Shown here: one piece after another, positions 1-8,074 of the stretch
Numbering within the stretch: position 1 is the stretch's first letter
Layout of the letters: each line of letters opens with the position of its first letter
Origin: Lentzea xinjiangensis
GTDB lineage: Bacteria > Actinomycetota > Actinomycetes > Mycobacteriales > Pseudonocardiaceae
Length of the DNA: 64,000 nt
Reading direction: 5' to 3'
NCBI RefSeq assembly: GCF_900110955.1
Contig: NZ_FOFR01000002.1
Coordinates: 62,001-126,000 of the forward strand
The notes under the pieces: model-generated
The model's input: the letters and a program-made list of their open reading frames with translations, nothing else
Told to the model about the DNA's origin: nothing
The model's database searches: none
Position numbers and translations under genes: made by a program

Positions 1-60
1 CGGGTCAGGAGCTCCGGCGTGCACGTCGAGCACGCCACGTCGGTCACCGTCGGGGCCTGA
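1..60 (+). CDS. C-terminal tail of an upstream gene (partial)
   Basis: Frame 1 reads openly from the first base to a TGA at 58-60, six bases before the ATG of the ABC transporter gene. Nineteen residues are visible, ending in S-V-T-V-G-A, with nothing diagnostic. The tight spacing suggests it belongs to the same transcription unit as the exporter and S26 peptidase, so the cluster probably begins to the left of the window. The function cannot be judged from this tail, and it could be a chance open frame. Confidence 0.4.
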   Translation, partial: RVRSSGVHVEHATSVTVGA

Positions 61-65
61 CCGTC

Positions 66-1874
66 ATGCGCGGAGTTCGCGAGGCACTGGGCCTGACGTG
101 GCGTGCCAGCAGGATTCACACCTCCGTCTTCGTCGTCCTCACCCTGGCCGTCGCCCTGGTGCCGGTCCTGGTCGCCTGGCTGATGAAGCTGATTCTCGAC
201 CTGCTGACACAGGGCAACGCCACCGTCGCCGAGGTGCTTCGCATCTCCGTCGTGCTCGCGGTGGCCGGCCTGATCTCGGGTGTGCTGCCGCAAGTGATCC
301 AGTACGTGCACAAGGAACTGGAACGGCGAGTCGGCCTCGTCACCCTGGACCGGATGTTCGAGGCCGCCGACGGATTCGTCGGACTGGCGAGGTTCGAGGA
401 CCCGGTGTTCGTCGACCGGATCAGGATGGCGCAGCAGCACGGCGGTGCCACGCCGGGCGTGGTCGTGACATCGGTGCTTTCCATGTTGAGCAACTCGTTG
501 AAGGCACTGGGCTTTCTCGCATCACTGGTACTGCTCGCGGTGTGGCTGCCGTTCGCGGTGCTGGCGTCTGCGCTGCCCGCACTGGTCGGTGAGATCTGGC
601 TCGCCCAGCGCAGGGCCGCGTTGCAGTGGAAGCTCGGCCCGGTCGAGCGGAGGGAGTTGTTCTTCAGCGCGCTGCTGACGAACGTGCAGGCGGCCAAGGA
701 GATTCGCCTGTTCGGGATCGGCTCCTACCTGCGCGACCGCATGTCGGCGCAGCGCCGCCGGTTCAACGGGGAAACGGCGAAGCTCGACCGCACGCAGTTG
801 TACGTCCAGTTCGGCGTAGGTGTGGTCACCGCCGGTTTCGCCGGCGGGGCACTGGTCTGGGCGGTGCTGGCGGCGGCGGGAGGGAAGATCACCGTGGGTG
901 ACCTGTCGCTCGTCGTCGCGTCCATCGCGGGAGTGCAGGCGGCGGCGCTCGGGGTCGTGCGCGATCTGGCCGCCTCGCACAAACAACTGCTGTTGTTCCG
1001 GCACTACCTGGAGATCGTGCGCAGCGAGACGGACCTGCCGGTCCCCACCGACCCTGTGCCGGTTCCTCCGCTGCGGAAGGCGATCGAGTTCCGGGACGTG
1101 TGGTTCCGGTACTCACCGAACCACCCCTGGACCCTGCGCGGGGTCAGCTTCAGCATCGAGCACGGCAGAGCACTCGGCCTCGTCGGTCGCAACGGTGCGG
1201 GCAAGACCACCCTGGTCAAGCTGCTGTGCCGGATGTACGACCCGGAGCGCGGCGCGATCCTTTGGGACGGGGTCGATCTCCGCAACCTCGACCCGGCCGA
1301 ACTGCGGCTGAGGATCGGCGCGGTCTTCCAGGACTACATGAACTACGACCTGACGGCCGAGGAGAACATCGGTCTCGGCGACCTGGACCACGCCGGCGAC
1401 CGCGACCGGATCAAGGCCGCCGCGGCCAACGCGGGAGCCGACGGGTTCGTGTCGGCCCTGCCGCGTGGCTACGAGACCTTGTTGTCGCGCCTGTTCTTCC
1501 ACGGCGACGCGGTGAACGGCACGGCGGGCGTCACGTTGTCCGGTGGTCAGTGGCAACGGCTCGCACTCGCCCGCGCGTACCTGCGTGGCCAGCGCGACCT
1601 GCTCGTCCTGGACGAACCCAGCTCCGGACTGGACGCCGAAGCGGAGTACCTGGTGCACCGCGGGCTGCGGGAACACCGGATGGGCAGGACGAGCGTGCTC
1701 ATCTCGCACCGGCTGGGCGCCGTCCGCGACGCGGACGTCCTCGTCGTGCTGGACGGAGGTGTTGTCGCCGAACTGGGTACGCATGACCAGCTCACCGCGC
1801 AGAACGGGCTGTACGCGCAAATGTTCGCAAGCCAGGCGGAGGGCTACCGGCGAACGTTGACGGAGGCCTCGTGA
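66..1874 (+). CDS. ABC transporter, fused permease and ATPase
   Basis: A 602-residue half-transporter of the exporter type. Residues about 15-320 hold the hydrophobic membrane segments. The ATPase domain follows, with Walker A G-R-N-G-A-G-K-T at about 374-381, the signature L-S-G-G-Q near 491, Walker B L-L-V-L-D-E-P near 512 and the switch histidine I-S-H-R near 546. It should work as a homodimer in the cell membrane, pumping out an unknown substrate. The next gene, an S26-type peptidase, overlaps its stop, so the two are translationally coupled. An exporter paired with a leader peptidase is common in secreted-peptide or RiPP clusters, but no precursor peptide is visible here, so that role is only an inference. 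Confidence 0.9.
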   Translation: MRGVREALGLTWRASRIHTSVFVVLTLAVALVPVLVAWLMKLILDLLTQGNATVAEVLRISVVLAVAGLISGVLPQVIQYVHKELERRVGLVTLDRMFEAADGFVGLARFEDPVFVDRIRMAQQHGGATPGVVVTSVLSMLSNSLKALGFLASLVLLAVWLPFAVLASALPALVGEIWLAQRRAALQWKLGPVERRELFFSALLTNVQAAKEIRLFGIGSYLRDRMSAQRRRFNGETAKLDRTQLYVQFGVGVVTAGFAGGALVWAVLAAAGGKITVGDLSLVVASIAGVQAAALGVVRDLAASHKQLLLFRHYLEIVRSETDLPVPTDPVPVPPLRKAIEFRDVWFRYSPNHPWTLRGVSFSIEHGRALGLVGRNGAGKTTLVKLLCRMYDPERGAILWDGVDLRNLDPAELRLRIGAVFQDYMNYDLTAEENIGLGDLDHAGDRDRIKAAAANAGADGFVSALPRGYETLLSRLFFHGDAVNGTAGVTLSGGQWQRLALARAYLRGQRDLLVLDEPSSGLDAEAEYLVHRGLREHRMGRTSVLISHRLGAVRDADVLVVLDGGVVAELGTHDQLTAQNGLYAQMFASQAEGYRRTLTEAS

Positions 1875-2359
1875 TGGTGATGATCTGGGTTGTCGCCGCC
1901 ATCGTGCTCGTGCTCCTGCTGTGGCTGCGGAGCCGGATCATCCACGTGAACGTCGTCGGCTGGAGCATGTGGCCGACCTACGACGACGGAGACCGTCTGG
2001 TGGCACGGCGAGTCCGGGCTTCGCGCATCCGCACCGGAGACGTGGTCGTCCTGGACAGTCCGCGTCCGAAGCCGGAGCACATGACCGCGAACATGCGCAC
2101 CCCGACCCCGATCGTCGCACGCGAGGTCGTCCGTGAGCCGCCCCCGTCGAAAGGGCCGTACTGGGTGATCAAACGAATCGCGGCGATGCCCGGCGAACCG
2201 GTTCCCGCCGTGATGTCCGGCATCGTGGACGACGGGGTCGTGCCACCGGGCTTCGTGGTCATGCTGGGCGACAACCTCGAGGACAGCATCGATTCCCGGC
2301 AACACGGGCTCCTGCCTCTCGGCAAGGTGCTGGCGAAGGTGGTGCGCCGTCGGACGTAG
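1871..2359 (+). CDS. S26 family signal peptidase
   Basis: A 162-residue protein with one N-terminal membrane helix (about residues 3-19) and the S26 signature G-W-S-M-W-P-T around residue 32, which gives the nucleophilic serine. The general-base lysine is in V-I-K-R at about 101, followed by A-M-P-G-E, and a late G-D-N motif matches the third conserved box. The catalytic domain should lie outside the membrane and cut leader or signal peptides. GTG 1871 overlaps the transporter stop; ATG 1874 is an equally good start one codon later. It is short for LepB, as cluster-specific S26 members often are. A dedicated leader-processing role with the adjacent exporter is inferred. Confidence 0.85.
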   Translation: MMVMIWVVAAIVLVLLLWLRSRIIHVNVVGWSMWPTYDDGDRLVARRVRASRIRTGDVVVLDSPRPKPEHMTANMRTPTPIVAREVVREPPPSKGPYWVIKRIAAMPGEPVPAVMSGIVDDGVVPPGFVVMLGDNLEDSIDSRQHGLLPLGKVLAKVVRRRT

Positions 2360-2430
2360 CCCGACTTACGGCCTGTCCCGGTTTTCAGTACTCGCAAGAC
2401 ATCGGTCAGGTTGGTCGAGGTGGTAACTCG

Positions 2431-3660
2431 GTGGCGGCGGGCGTCGATGATCGGGGCATGCGCGCAACAGACGACGCCGGTGCCGTGCTCGACGCGGAGT
2501 TCGAGGTCGAGCCGGACGGGGACCACCTCGCGTTGGTCATGAAGAGTGCGGGCGGCAAGGTCGGCGGGAGTCCGCACGGCCGCAACCACCAGTACAACAC
2601 CGCCCTGGAACTGCTGCTCCGCCGGCTTCGCGAGCGCGGCGCAGTGCTGGACAGCGGAGTCGTGGACTCCGCCGCGGTCAAGCAGCTGCCCGAGGCACAA
2701 CGCACGATCATCGAGGCGCCGGTCGCGCTGGTGACGACGCCCGACATCGGGGCGCTGCGCAGGGAGCTGGGCCGTGCGCAGGGAAAGATCGGCAAGAACC
2801 CGGACGGCGACGCCACCAAGCAGATCCGGCTCAGGCTGTGGGTGCCTGGCTACGCCGCCGACGACGCCGACCGGCTGGCTGCGGACCTGGCGAAGCCGGC
2901 GAACCGCGGCACGGTGCCGGACGCGTTGGCTCTGCTGCGTTCGCTCATCGGAGATCCCGTTGAGACGGTGACCGGCAGCGTGAACACCATCGTCGAGGTC
3001 CACGAGAAGCGGGTGCTGGTGGCCACCGGCCGGTCGCCGCAGGGGCAGTGGGTCGATGTTCGCGATGTCGAGGCCGGCCTGGAGAAGCTGCACGCGCAGG
3101 GGTCGGTGCTCGTGAGCGTCGGCGAGCTCGGGCACCGTTCCGCGTTCGTCGGAGCTGTGCTGGCAACCATTCCCGGCACGGTCGTCTCCCTCCGGCCCGC
3201 TGTCATCACGTTGCAAGGCCCGGAGTTCCCGCTGCGCATCCGGAAGTTCGACGTGCTCGACGGCAAGGCGGAGGTCACCACCCGCAAGGAGCAGAGGGAA
3301 CTGCGCAGGTTGTTGCTCGGCGGCCGGACCGCCGCACCTTGCGACCTGTGCGGGCACGACTACCCGGAGGACTTCCTCGTCGCGGCTCACATCAAGAAGC
3401 GGTCGTTGTGCACCGACGACGAGCGCAACGACCTGACCAACGTGGCGATGCTGGCCTGCAAGTTCGGTTGCGACAGCCTGTTCGAAACCGGCCACGTCAC
3501 CGTGGACGACACCGGTCGCGTCCACTCCTGGTTCGAGGACGGGCTTCGTGGCCGGATGCGCGATCACCTGAGCCAGCTCCACGGACGTCCCTGTGGAGCA
3601 CACCGCGCCGGCTCGCAGCCCTACTTCGCCTGGCATCGCGCCAACGTCTACCGCGGATAG
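2431..3660 (+). CDS. HNH endonuclease domain protein, ScoMcrA-like
   Basis: A 409-residue protein. Residues about 40-135 (G-R-N-x-x-Y-N, then V-D-S and L-P-E-A, then L-G-R-A-Q and I-R-L-R-L) resemble the N-terminal head domain I associate with ScoMcrA-type modification-dependent restriction proteins. The C-terminal part (about 300-365) is an HNH-like zinc fold: C304-x2-C307, A-A-H-I with H320, N337, and C343/C347 before L-F-E-T-G-H. In related HNH_2 proteins the last stretch usually carries a histidine where this protein has C-K-F-G-C-D. Residues 145-285 match nothing I recognise and could read a modified base. The GTG start has GAGGTGG (2417-2423) seven bases upstream; ATG 2458 is the alternative. 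It stands alone, with no methylase beside it. Confidence 0.7.
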   Translation: MAAGVDDRGMRATDDAGAVLDAEFEVEPDGDHLALVMKSAGGKVGGSPHGRNHQYNTALELLLRRLRERGAVLDSGVVDSAAVKQLPEAQRTIIEAPVALVTTPDIGALRRELGRAQGKIGKNPDGDATKQIRLRLWVPGYAADDADRLAADLAKPANRGTVPDALALLRSLIGDPVETVTGSVNTIVEVHEKRVLVATGRSPQGQWVDVRDVEAGLEKLHAQGSVLVSVGELGHRSAFVGAVLATIPGTVVSLRPAVITLQGPEFPLRIRKFDVLDGKAEVTTRKEQRELRRLLLGGRTAAPCDLCGHDYPEDFLVAAHIKKRSLCTDDERNDLTNVAMLACKFGCDSLFETGHVTVDDTGRVHSWFEDGLRGRMRDHLSQLHGRPCGAHRAGSQPYFAWHRANVYRG

Positions 3661-3693
3661 CGACACGGCTCCAGCCGCCGCGGGGCTTCCCCG

Positions 3694-4680
3694 TCACACG
3701 GTGACGACGACCTTCGCGCGGGCGTGGTCGGTCTCGACGTAGCGGACGGCATCGGGCACCTCGTCCAGCGAGTAGGTGCGGTCGATGACCGGCGTGAAGC
3801 CCCCGGACTCGGCGAGGTGCCGCAGCGCCGTGAGGATCTCCCGGTCGGGCGCCGTGGTGAGCACCAGCAGCCGGTCGCGGGCGAACGGGGCCAGCAGCTT
3901 CGCTTTGACCAGCAGCCACATGGGCCCGACCAGGCTGCCGCCGCTGGACACTCCTCCGCCGGACAGCACGATCGTTCCTCCTGGCGTGAGGGCGCGCCGC
4001 AGCGCGGTCAGCGAGTGGTTGCCGACCAGGTCCAGGACGAGGTCGTAGCGCGTGCCGTTCGTGGTGAAGTCGTCGGCGGTGTAGTCGATGACGTGGTCCG
4101 CGCCGAGGGACGTCACCAGCTCGACGTTCCTCGTGCTGCACACGCCGGTCACGGTGGCGCCCAGGGACTTCGCGATCTGCACGGCGAACGTGCCCACGCC
4201 CCCGGACGCCCCGTTGACCAGGACGTGCTGTCCCGGCTGGAGGTTTCCGGCGTCCCGCAGGCCTTTCAGGGCGGTGTGCCCGGCCAGTGGCACGGCGGCG
4301 GCCTGGTCGAACGTCAGGTTGGCGGGCTTGGCCTCGACGAGGTCCTCGGACACGCACACGTACTCGGCGAAGGCTCCGTCCGCGGCACCGAGGTCGCCGT
4401 ACACCTCGTCGCCGGGCCGGAAGCGCCGCACGTCCCTGCCCACCGCCTCCACCCTGCCCGCGAAGTCGCGGCCGCGGATCTTTCTCCTGGGAGCGGCGAC
4501 TCCGAGCCCGGTGAGCCTGGCCAGGTAGGGGTCTCCGCGCATCATGTGCCAGTCGTATGCGTTGACCGACGCCGCGTGCACCCGTACGAGGATCTCGTTG
4601 CCGGTGGCCGCCGGGGGCTCCACGTCGCGGAGCTCCAGCACGTCCGGCGATCCGTACCGGTCCTGGACGACTGCCTTCAT
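3694..4680 (-). CDS. Zinc-independent quinone oxidoreductase (MDR family)
   Basis: A 328-residue medium-chain dehydrogenase/reductase of the quinone-reductase type. The start M-K-A-V-V-Q and the early Y-G-S-P-D-V-L-E are typical. The GroES-like half is followed by a Rossmann half with the nucleotide-binding stretch N-G-A-S-G-G-V-G-T-F. The structural and catalytic zinc cysteines of alcohol dehydrogenases are absent. It should use NAD(P)H to reduce quinones or enones. Its ATG overlaps the stop of the DUF2306 gene by four bases (4677-4680), so both are translated from one message, probably also with the two-component genes upstream. The substrate is unknown. Confidence 0.88.
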   Translation of the reverse strand: MKAVVQDRYGSPDVLELRDVEPPAATGNEILVRVHAASVNAYDWHMMRGDPYLARLTGLGVAAPRRKIRGRDFAGRVEAVGRDVRRFRPGDEVYGDLGAADGAFAEYVCVSEDLVEAKPANLTFDQAAAVPLAGHTALKGLRDAGNLQPGQHVLVNGASGGVGTFAVQIAKSLGATVTGVCSTRNVELVTSLGADHVIDYTADDFTTNGTRYDLVLDLVGNHSLTALRRALTPGGTIVLSGGGVSSGGSLVGPMWLLVKAKLLAPFARDRLLVLTTAPDREILTALRHLAESGGFTPVIDRTYSLDEVPDAVRYVETDHARAKVVVTV

Positions 4681-5348
4681 CGGGTCTCCCTGAGCGCGAG
4701 TCCGGCGCGGGCCGGACGGGTCGGTGCCGCCGGGCGGTGGATGATCCACTCCGCGACGGCGAGGTTGACGATCCAGGCGGTGAGCATCAGCACCGCGTTG
4801 CCGATCCGGTCGGGCTCGCCGACGGCCACGTTCCACGCGGTCAACACCACCGCTTGGGTGCCGGCGCCCAGGCCGATCGCGAATCCGCGGATCATCCAGG
4901 TGCGGTGCGCGGTGACGTCTCGACGGCGGATGGCGGTGAAACCGAGGACGATGGACACCGCCCACGCCGTGCCGAACACCAGCCTGATGCCGGTGAGCAG
5001 AGCGCCCACGTCATCGGGTTTGGGGTAGAACACGGTCATCCACAGACCGGACAGCGCGCCGAGGAGTCCACAAAGGACCAGCACTCTTCCGGCCGCCCGG
5101 TGCCATCCGCGTCTGCGGCGGCGGAAGCCGGGAGCGAACTGGAAGGCGCCGAGGATCGAGTACGCGCTGACGGTGACGGCGTGCAGCACCACGGGCACGG
5201 GTGAGGCGAAGAACCGCGCGTTGTCCGGTGTGATCTCCGCGCCGCCGCCCAGCTCGGCCAGCCGGAGGGCGCCACCGAGCACCGGGACGACGCTGAACAG
5301 GATGATCGCGGCCGGGATGAGCTTGTCCAGCTTGGCGGAGGAGGTCAT
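4677..5348 (-). CDS. DUF2306 membrane protein
   Basis: A 223-residue membrane protein with about six hydrophobic segments. An early histidine in V-V-L-H-A, a W-H-R-A-A-G-R loop and a later H-R-T-W-M-I-R match the DUF2306 family, whose conserved histidines have suggested haem or metal binding, though the function is not settled. It is the first gene of a coupled pair with the quinone oxidoreductase (4-base overlap), which would fit a small redox module in the membrane. It starts 54 bases beyond the stop of the response regulator on the same strand, so it may be co-transcribed with, and controlled by, that two-component system. Confidence 0.8.
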   Translation of the reverse strand: MTSSAKLDKLIPAAIILFSVVPVLGGALRLAELGGGAEITPDNARFFASPVPVVLHAVTVSAYSILGAFQFAPGFRRRRRGWHRAAGRVLVLCGLLGALSGLWMTVFYPKPDDVGALLTGIRLVFGTAWAVSIVLGFTAIRRRDVTAHRTWMIRGFAIGLGAGTQAVVLTAWNVAVGEPDRIGNAVLMLTAWIVNLAVAEWIIHRPAAPTRPARAGLALRETR

Positions 5349-5402
5349 GCACCAGATCGTGGCCTGTGCGGCGGTGTCACCTCATCGGCACATGGGCCGC
5401 GA

Positions 5403-6116
5403 TCATCCTGGCCGATGGTCCGGCCCGCTCGTCGTACTTTCGGCTGACCGGTGCCGCGATCCGCTCCGGACGCGCTTGGTCTCGTAGGCCCAGATGGCGA
5501 TCTCGACCCGGTTCCTGGCGCCGATCTTGGCCATCAGGCTGGCGATGTGGCTCTTGACGGTGCTGAGCGCGATGTGGAGGTCCTTGGCGACCTCGCTGTT
5601 GGTGCGCCCGCGCGCGACGGCGGCGAGGACCTGCTCCTCCCGTTCGGTGAGCGGGTCGACCGGCTGCCCGGCGCGGCCGGCGGGTCCGGAGTCGGCGAAG
5701 GCCTCGATCAACCGGGCGGTGACGCTGGGGGCGATCAGGGCGTCGCCGGAGGCCGCGGCGTGGACGGCCTGGGCGAGCAGGGCGGTGCCGGCGTCCTTGA
5801 GCAGGAACCCCCTCGCACCCGCGCGCAGCGCGGCGTAGACGTACTCGTCGAGGTCGAAAGTCGTGATCACGACGACCGCGAGCGGGTCGGGGACGCCGGG
5901 CCCGGCGAGCAGGCGGGTGGCCTCGATCCCGTCGATCCCGGGCATGCGGATGTCGAAGAGGCACACGTCCGGCCGCAGCCGGCGGGCCAGTTCCACGGCC
6001 TGCCTGCCGTCCGGTGCCTGGCCGACGACCTCGACGTCCGGCTGGGCGTCGAGGATCATCGAGAGTCCGGTGCGGACGATCTCCTGGTCGTCGGCGACGA
6101 TGACGCGGATGCTCAT
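5403..6116 (-). CDS. NarL/LuxR-family response regulator
   Basis: A 237-residue response regulator. The receiver domain begins V-I-V-A-D-D (acidic pocket), the phosphoacceptor is D55 in L-F-D-I-R-M-P-G, and the C-terminal LuxR-type helix-turn-helix has L-T-E-R-E-E-Q-V-L-A and N-S-E-V-A-K-D-L followed by S-T-V-K-S-H. The ATG at 6114-6116 overlaps the stop of the kinase gene (ATGA, 6113-6116). The in-frame open stretch upstream of this ATG lies inside the kinase gene and is not part of the protein. The likely target is its own operon, including the DUF2306 and oxidoreductase genes just downstream; this is inferred from position only. Confidence 0.92.
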   Translation of the reverse strand: MSIRVIVADDQEIVRTGLSMILDAQPDVEVVGQAPDGRQAVELARRLRPDVCLFDIRMPGIDGIEATRLLAGPGVPDPLAVVVITTFDLDEYVYAALRAGARGFLLKDAGTALLAQAVHAAASGDALIAPSVTARLIEAFADSGPAGRAGQPVDPLTEREEQVLAAVARGRTNSEVAKDLHIALSTVKSHIASLMAKIGARNRVEIAIWAYETKRVRSGSRHRSAESTTSGPDHRPG

Positions 6117-7249
6117 CCGGTCGCCCCGGTGAGCGGCAGCACGGCGGTCACGGTCCAGCCCCGGCCGGGGTCCGGGCCCGCCTCGCAGCTTCCGCCGAGC
6201 AGGCCGGCGCGTTCGGCCATGCCGATCAGCCCGTGCCCCTGCGGCGAGGTGCCGCGGAGGTTGCCGGTGTCGCCGTCGTCGCTCACCCGCAGGCGGACCG
6301 ACGAGTCGCCGACGGTGATCCGCACCTCGATGCGGGTGGCGTGCCGGGCGTGCCGCCGGGCGTTGGTGACCGACTCCTGGGTGAGCCGGTAGATCGCGGT
6401 CCCCACCGACTTCGGGAGGCCGTCGACGGCTCCGTCGATCCGCACGTCGACCTCGGGTCCTGGCCGGCCGGGGCTCGCGAGCCGTTCGACGTCGGCGACG
6501 CCGGGGCTGGGCGCCAGGTCCGCGGGCTCGTCGTGGCGCAGGGCTCGCACCATCGTGCGCATCTCGGTGAGTGCCCGCGACGCCTCCGACTCGATCAGGC
6601 CGAGCGCCTCGATCGCCGCCTCCGGTCGCGACGCCGCCGTCGCCAGGCCCGCCTGGGCCCGGATCGCCATCGCCGACACGTGGTGCGCCACCGTGTCGTG
6701 CAGGTCCCGTGCCAGCCGTTCCCGTTCCAGCAGCTTGACCTGGTCGAGCTCCCGTGCCCGCGCTCGGGCGCGGTATCGCACCGCGGCACCGAGTGCGCAC
6801 GCCGCCCCGAGAACAGCGCTGCCGGCCACCGCCTCCCCGACGCCGAGGAAGCCGAGCGCCGCCGACAGCCCGACCTTGCCGAGCATGATCGCCAGCCCGA
6901 TCACCGCCTCACGCCCGGAGCCCCACCGGAACAGCGAGAACGGGAACAGCACCAGGAACACCATCACGGTCAGCTCTGGCTCGCCCCCGAGCACGAGCGA
7001 GGCGGCCGCGTTCACGCCGAACACGACGGCGACCACGACCAGCGGCCTGCTGCGGCGCAGCAGCAACAGCGGCAGCAGCCCCACCGCGAGGACCAGCGAG
7101 CCGGCCCGCGAGCTCAGGTCCGGCCGCACCAGCGCCTCGAGCACCGCGACCGGCAGGAGCACGGCGACGAGCGCCCAGTCCCACCACAGCCGCGCCGCCG
7201 GACGCACCGGCCGGGGCTCATCCCACACCGACCGCAGAAGGGCGAACAC
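6113..7249 (-). CDS. NarL-type sensor histidine kinase
   Basis: A 378-residue sensor kinase. Residues about 22-155 contain five to six hydrophobic stretches with very short loops, so the signal is probably sensed in or at the membrane. The HisKA_3 dimerisation motif R-D-L-H-D puts the phosphorylated histidine at 184, after L-E-R-E-R-L-A. The ATPase domain ends with G-H-G-L-I-G-M-A-E-R. An N-box-like stretch, E-S-V-T-N-A-R-R-H, is clear. It is coupled by a 4-base overlap to the response regulator. This architecture is common in actinobacterial stress-sensing pairs; the ligand cannot be read from the sequence. Confidence 0.92.
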   Translation of the reverse strand: MFALLRSVWDEPRPVRPAARLWWDWALVAVLLPVAVLEALVRPDLSSRAGSLVLAVGLLPLLLLRRSRPLVVVAVVFGVNAAASLVLGGEPELTVMVFLVLFPFSLFRWGSGREAVIGLAIMLGKVGLSAALGFLGVGEAVAGSAVLGAACALGAAVRYRARARARELDQVKLLERERLARDLHDTVAHHVSAMAIRAQAGLATAASRPEAAIEALGLIESEASRALTEMRTMVRALRHDEPADLAPSPGVADVERLASPGRPGPEVDVRIDGAVDGLPKSVGTAIYRLTQESVTNARRHARHATRIEVRITVGDSSVRLRVSDDGDTGNLRGTSPQGHGLIGMAERAGLLGGSCEAGPDPGRGWTVTAVLPLTGATG

Positions 7250-7281
7250 GTCCTCATCGTACGGAAGCGGGCATCAGGACA

Positions 7282-7320
7282 GGCCGGTCCGGAGCACGAG
7301 CTCCGGCAACGTCACCGGCC
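7282..7320 (-). terminator. GC-rich hairpin between operons
   Basis: A perfect 7-base stem CCGGAGC/GCTCCGG with a 4-base loop (7289-7306) sits inside a second inverted pair GGCCGGT (7282-7288) and ACCGGCC (7314-7320). It lies in the 87-base gap between the end of the zinc-ribbon gene (stop at 7337) and the start of the kinase gene, both on the minus strand. There is no U-rich tail, which is usual for actinobacterial terminators. It may separate the two transcription units. Confidence 0.5.
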
Positions 7321-7336
7321 GGCACCGTCCGACGGC

Positions 7337-8074
7337 TCAGGCCCTCGGCTCGCCGATGCGGACCAGGATCGCGCCGCACTCCTCGCAGCGCACGACCTCG
7401 TCGGCCGCCGCCTCCTTCAGCTTCGACACCGCCCCGCTGTCCAGCTCGATCCGGCACGCGCCGCAGCGGCGCGACTGGAAGGCGGCGGCGCCGATGCCGC
7501 GCTGCTCGCGCTGGCGGTCGTAGACCTTGAGCAGGTCGTCCGGGAAACCCCTGGCCATCGTCGACCGCTCGGCGGTGCGCTTGGTCTCGGTCGACTCCAG
7601 GTCGGCCAGGGCCGCGTCGCGGCGGCGCTTGGCGTCTTCCAGCTTCTCGGTGGCCTTGTCCAGCTCGACGCGCGCGAAGTTGGCGTCGGCCTCCATGGCC
7701 TCACGGCGTTCCATCAGCTCCAGGAGGTCGTCCTCGAGGATGCCCTGGCGGCGCTGGATGGTGGCCAGCTCGTGCTCCAGCTCGGTGAGCTGCTTCGCGC
7801 CCACCGAGCCGGACTGCATCAGCTTGCGGTCGCGCTCGCCGCGGGCGCGGACCTGGTCAATCTCGGTCTCCTGGCGCTTCACGTCGCGGTCGAGGTCGGT
7901 CAGCGTCGTCTCGACGGCCACCAGCGCGTCCTGCTTGGCGCGCACCTGCTGCTCGGCCTCGGCGATCTCCGCGATCTCCGGCAGCGTGCGGCGACGGTGG
8001 GTGACACGCGCCAGTTCGGCGTCGACCGCGGCCAGGTCGAGCAGCCTGCGCTGCACTGCGGGATCGGCTTTCAC
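7337..8074 (-). CDS. Coiled-coil protein with C4 zinc ribbon (COG1579-like)
   Basis: A 245-residue protein of the CT398/COG1579 type: residues about 10-175 form a long charged coiled coil, then a C-terminal zinc ribbon with R-C-G-A-C-R and R-C-E-E-C-G. Proteins of this kind are thought to bind nucleic acid or act as chaperone-like adaptors; no enzymatic function is implied. The GTG start at 8074 is supported by GGAGGA about six bases upstream and by the GTGA overlap with the Nif3-like gene stop (8071-8074). The pairing of a Nif3-like gene with a zinc-ribbon gene is, as I recall, conserved across actinobacteria. Confidence 0.85.
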   Translation of the reverse strand: MKADPAVQRRLLDLAAVDAELARVTHRRRTLPEIAEIAEAEQQVRAKQDALVAVETTLTDLDRDVKRQETEIDQVRARGERDRKLMQSGSVGAKQLTELEHELATIQRRQGILEDDLLELMERREAMEADANFARVELDKATEKLEDAKRRRDAALADLESTETKRTAERSTMARGFPDDLLKVYDRQREQRGIGAAAFQSRRCGACRIELDSGAVSKLKEAAADEVVRCEECGAILVRIGEPRA

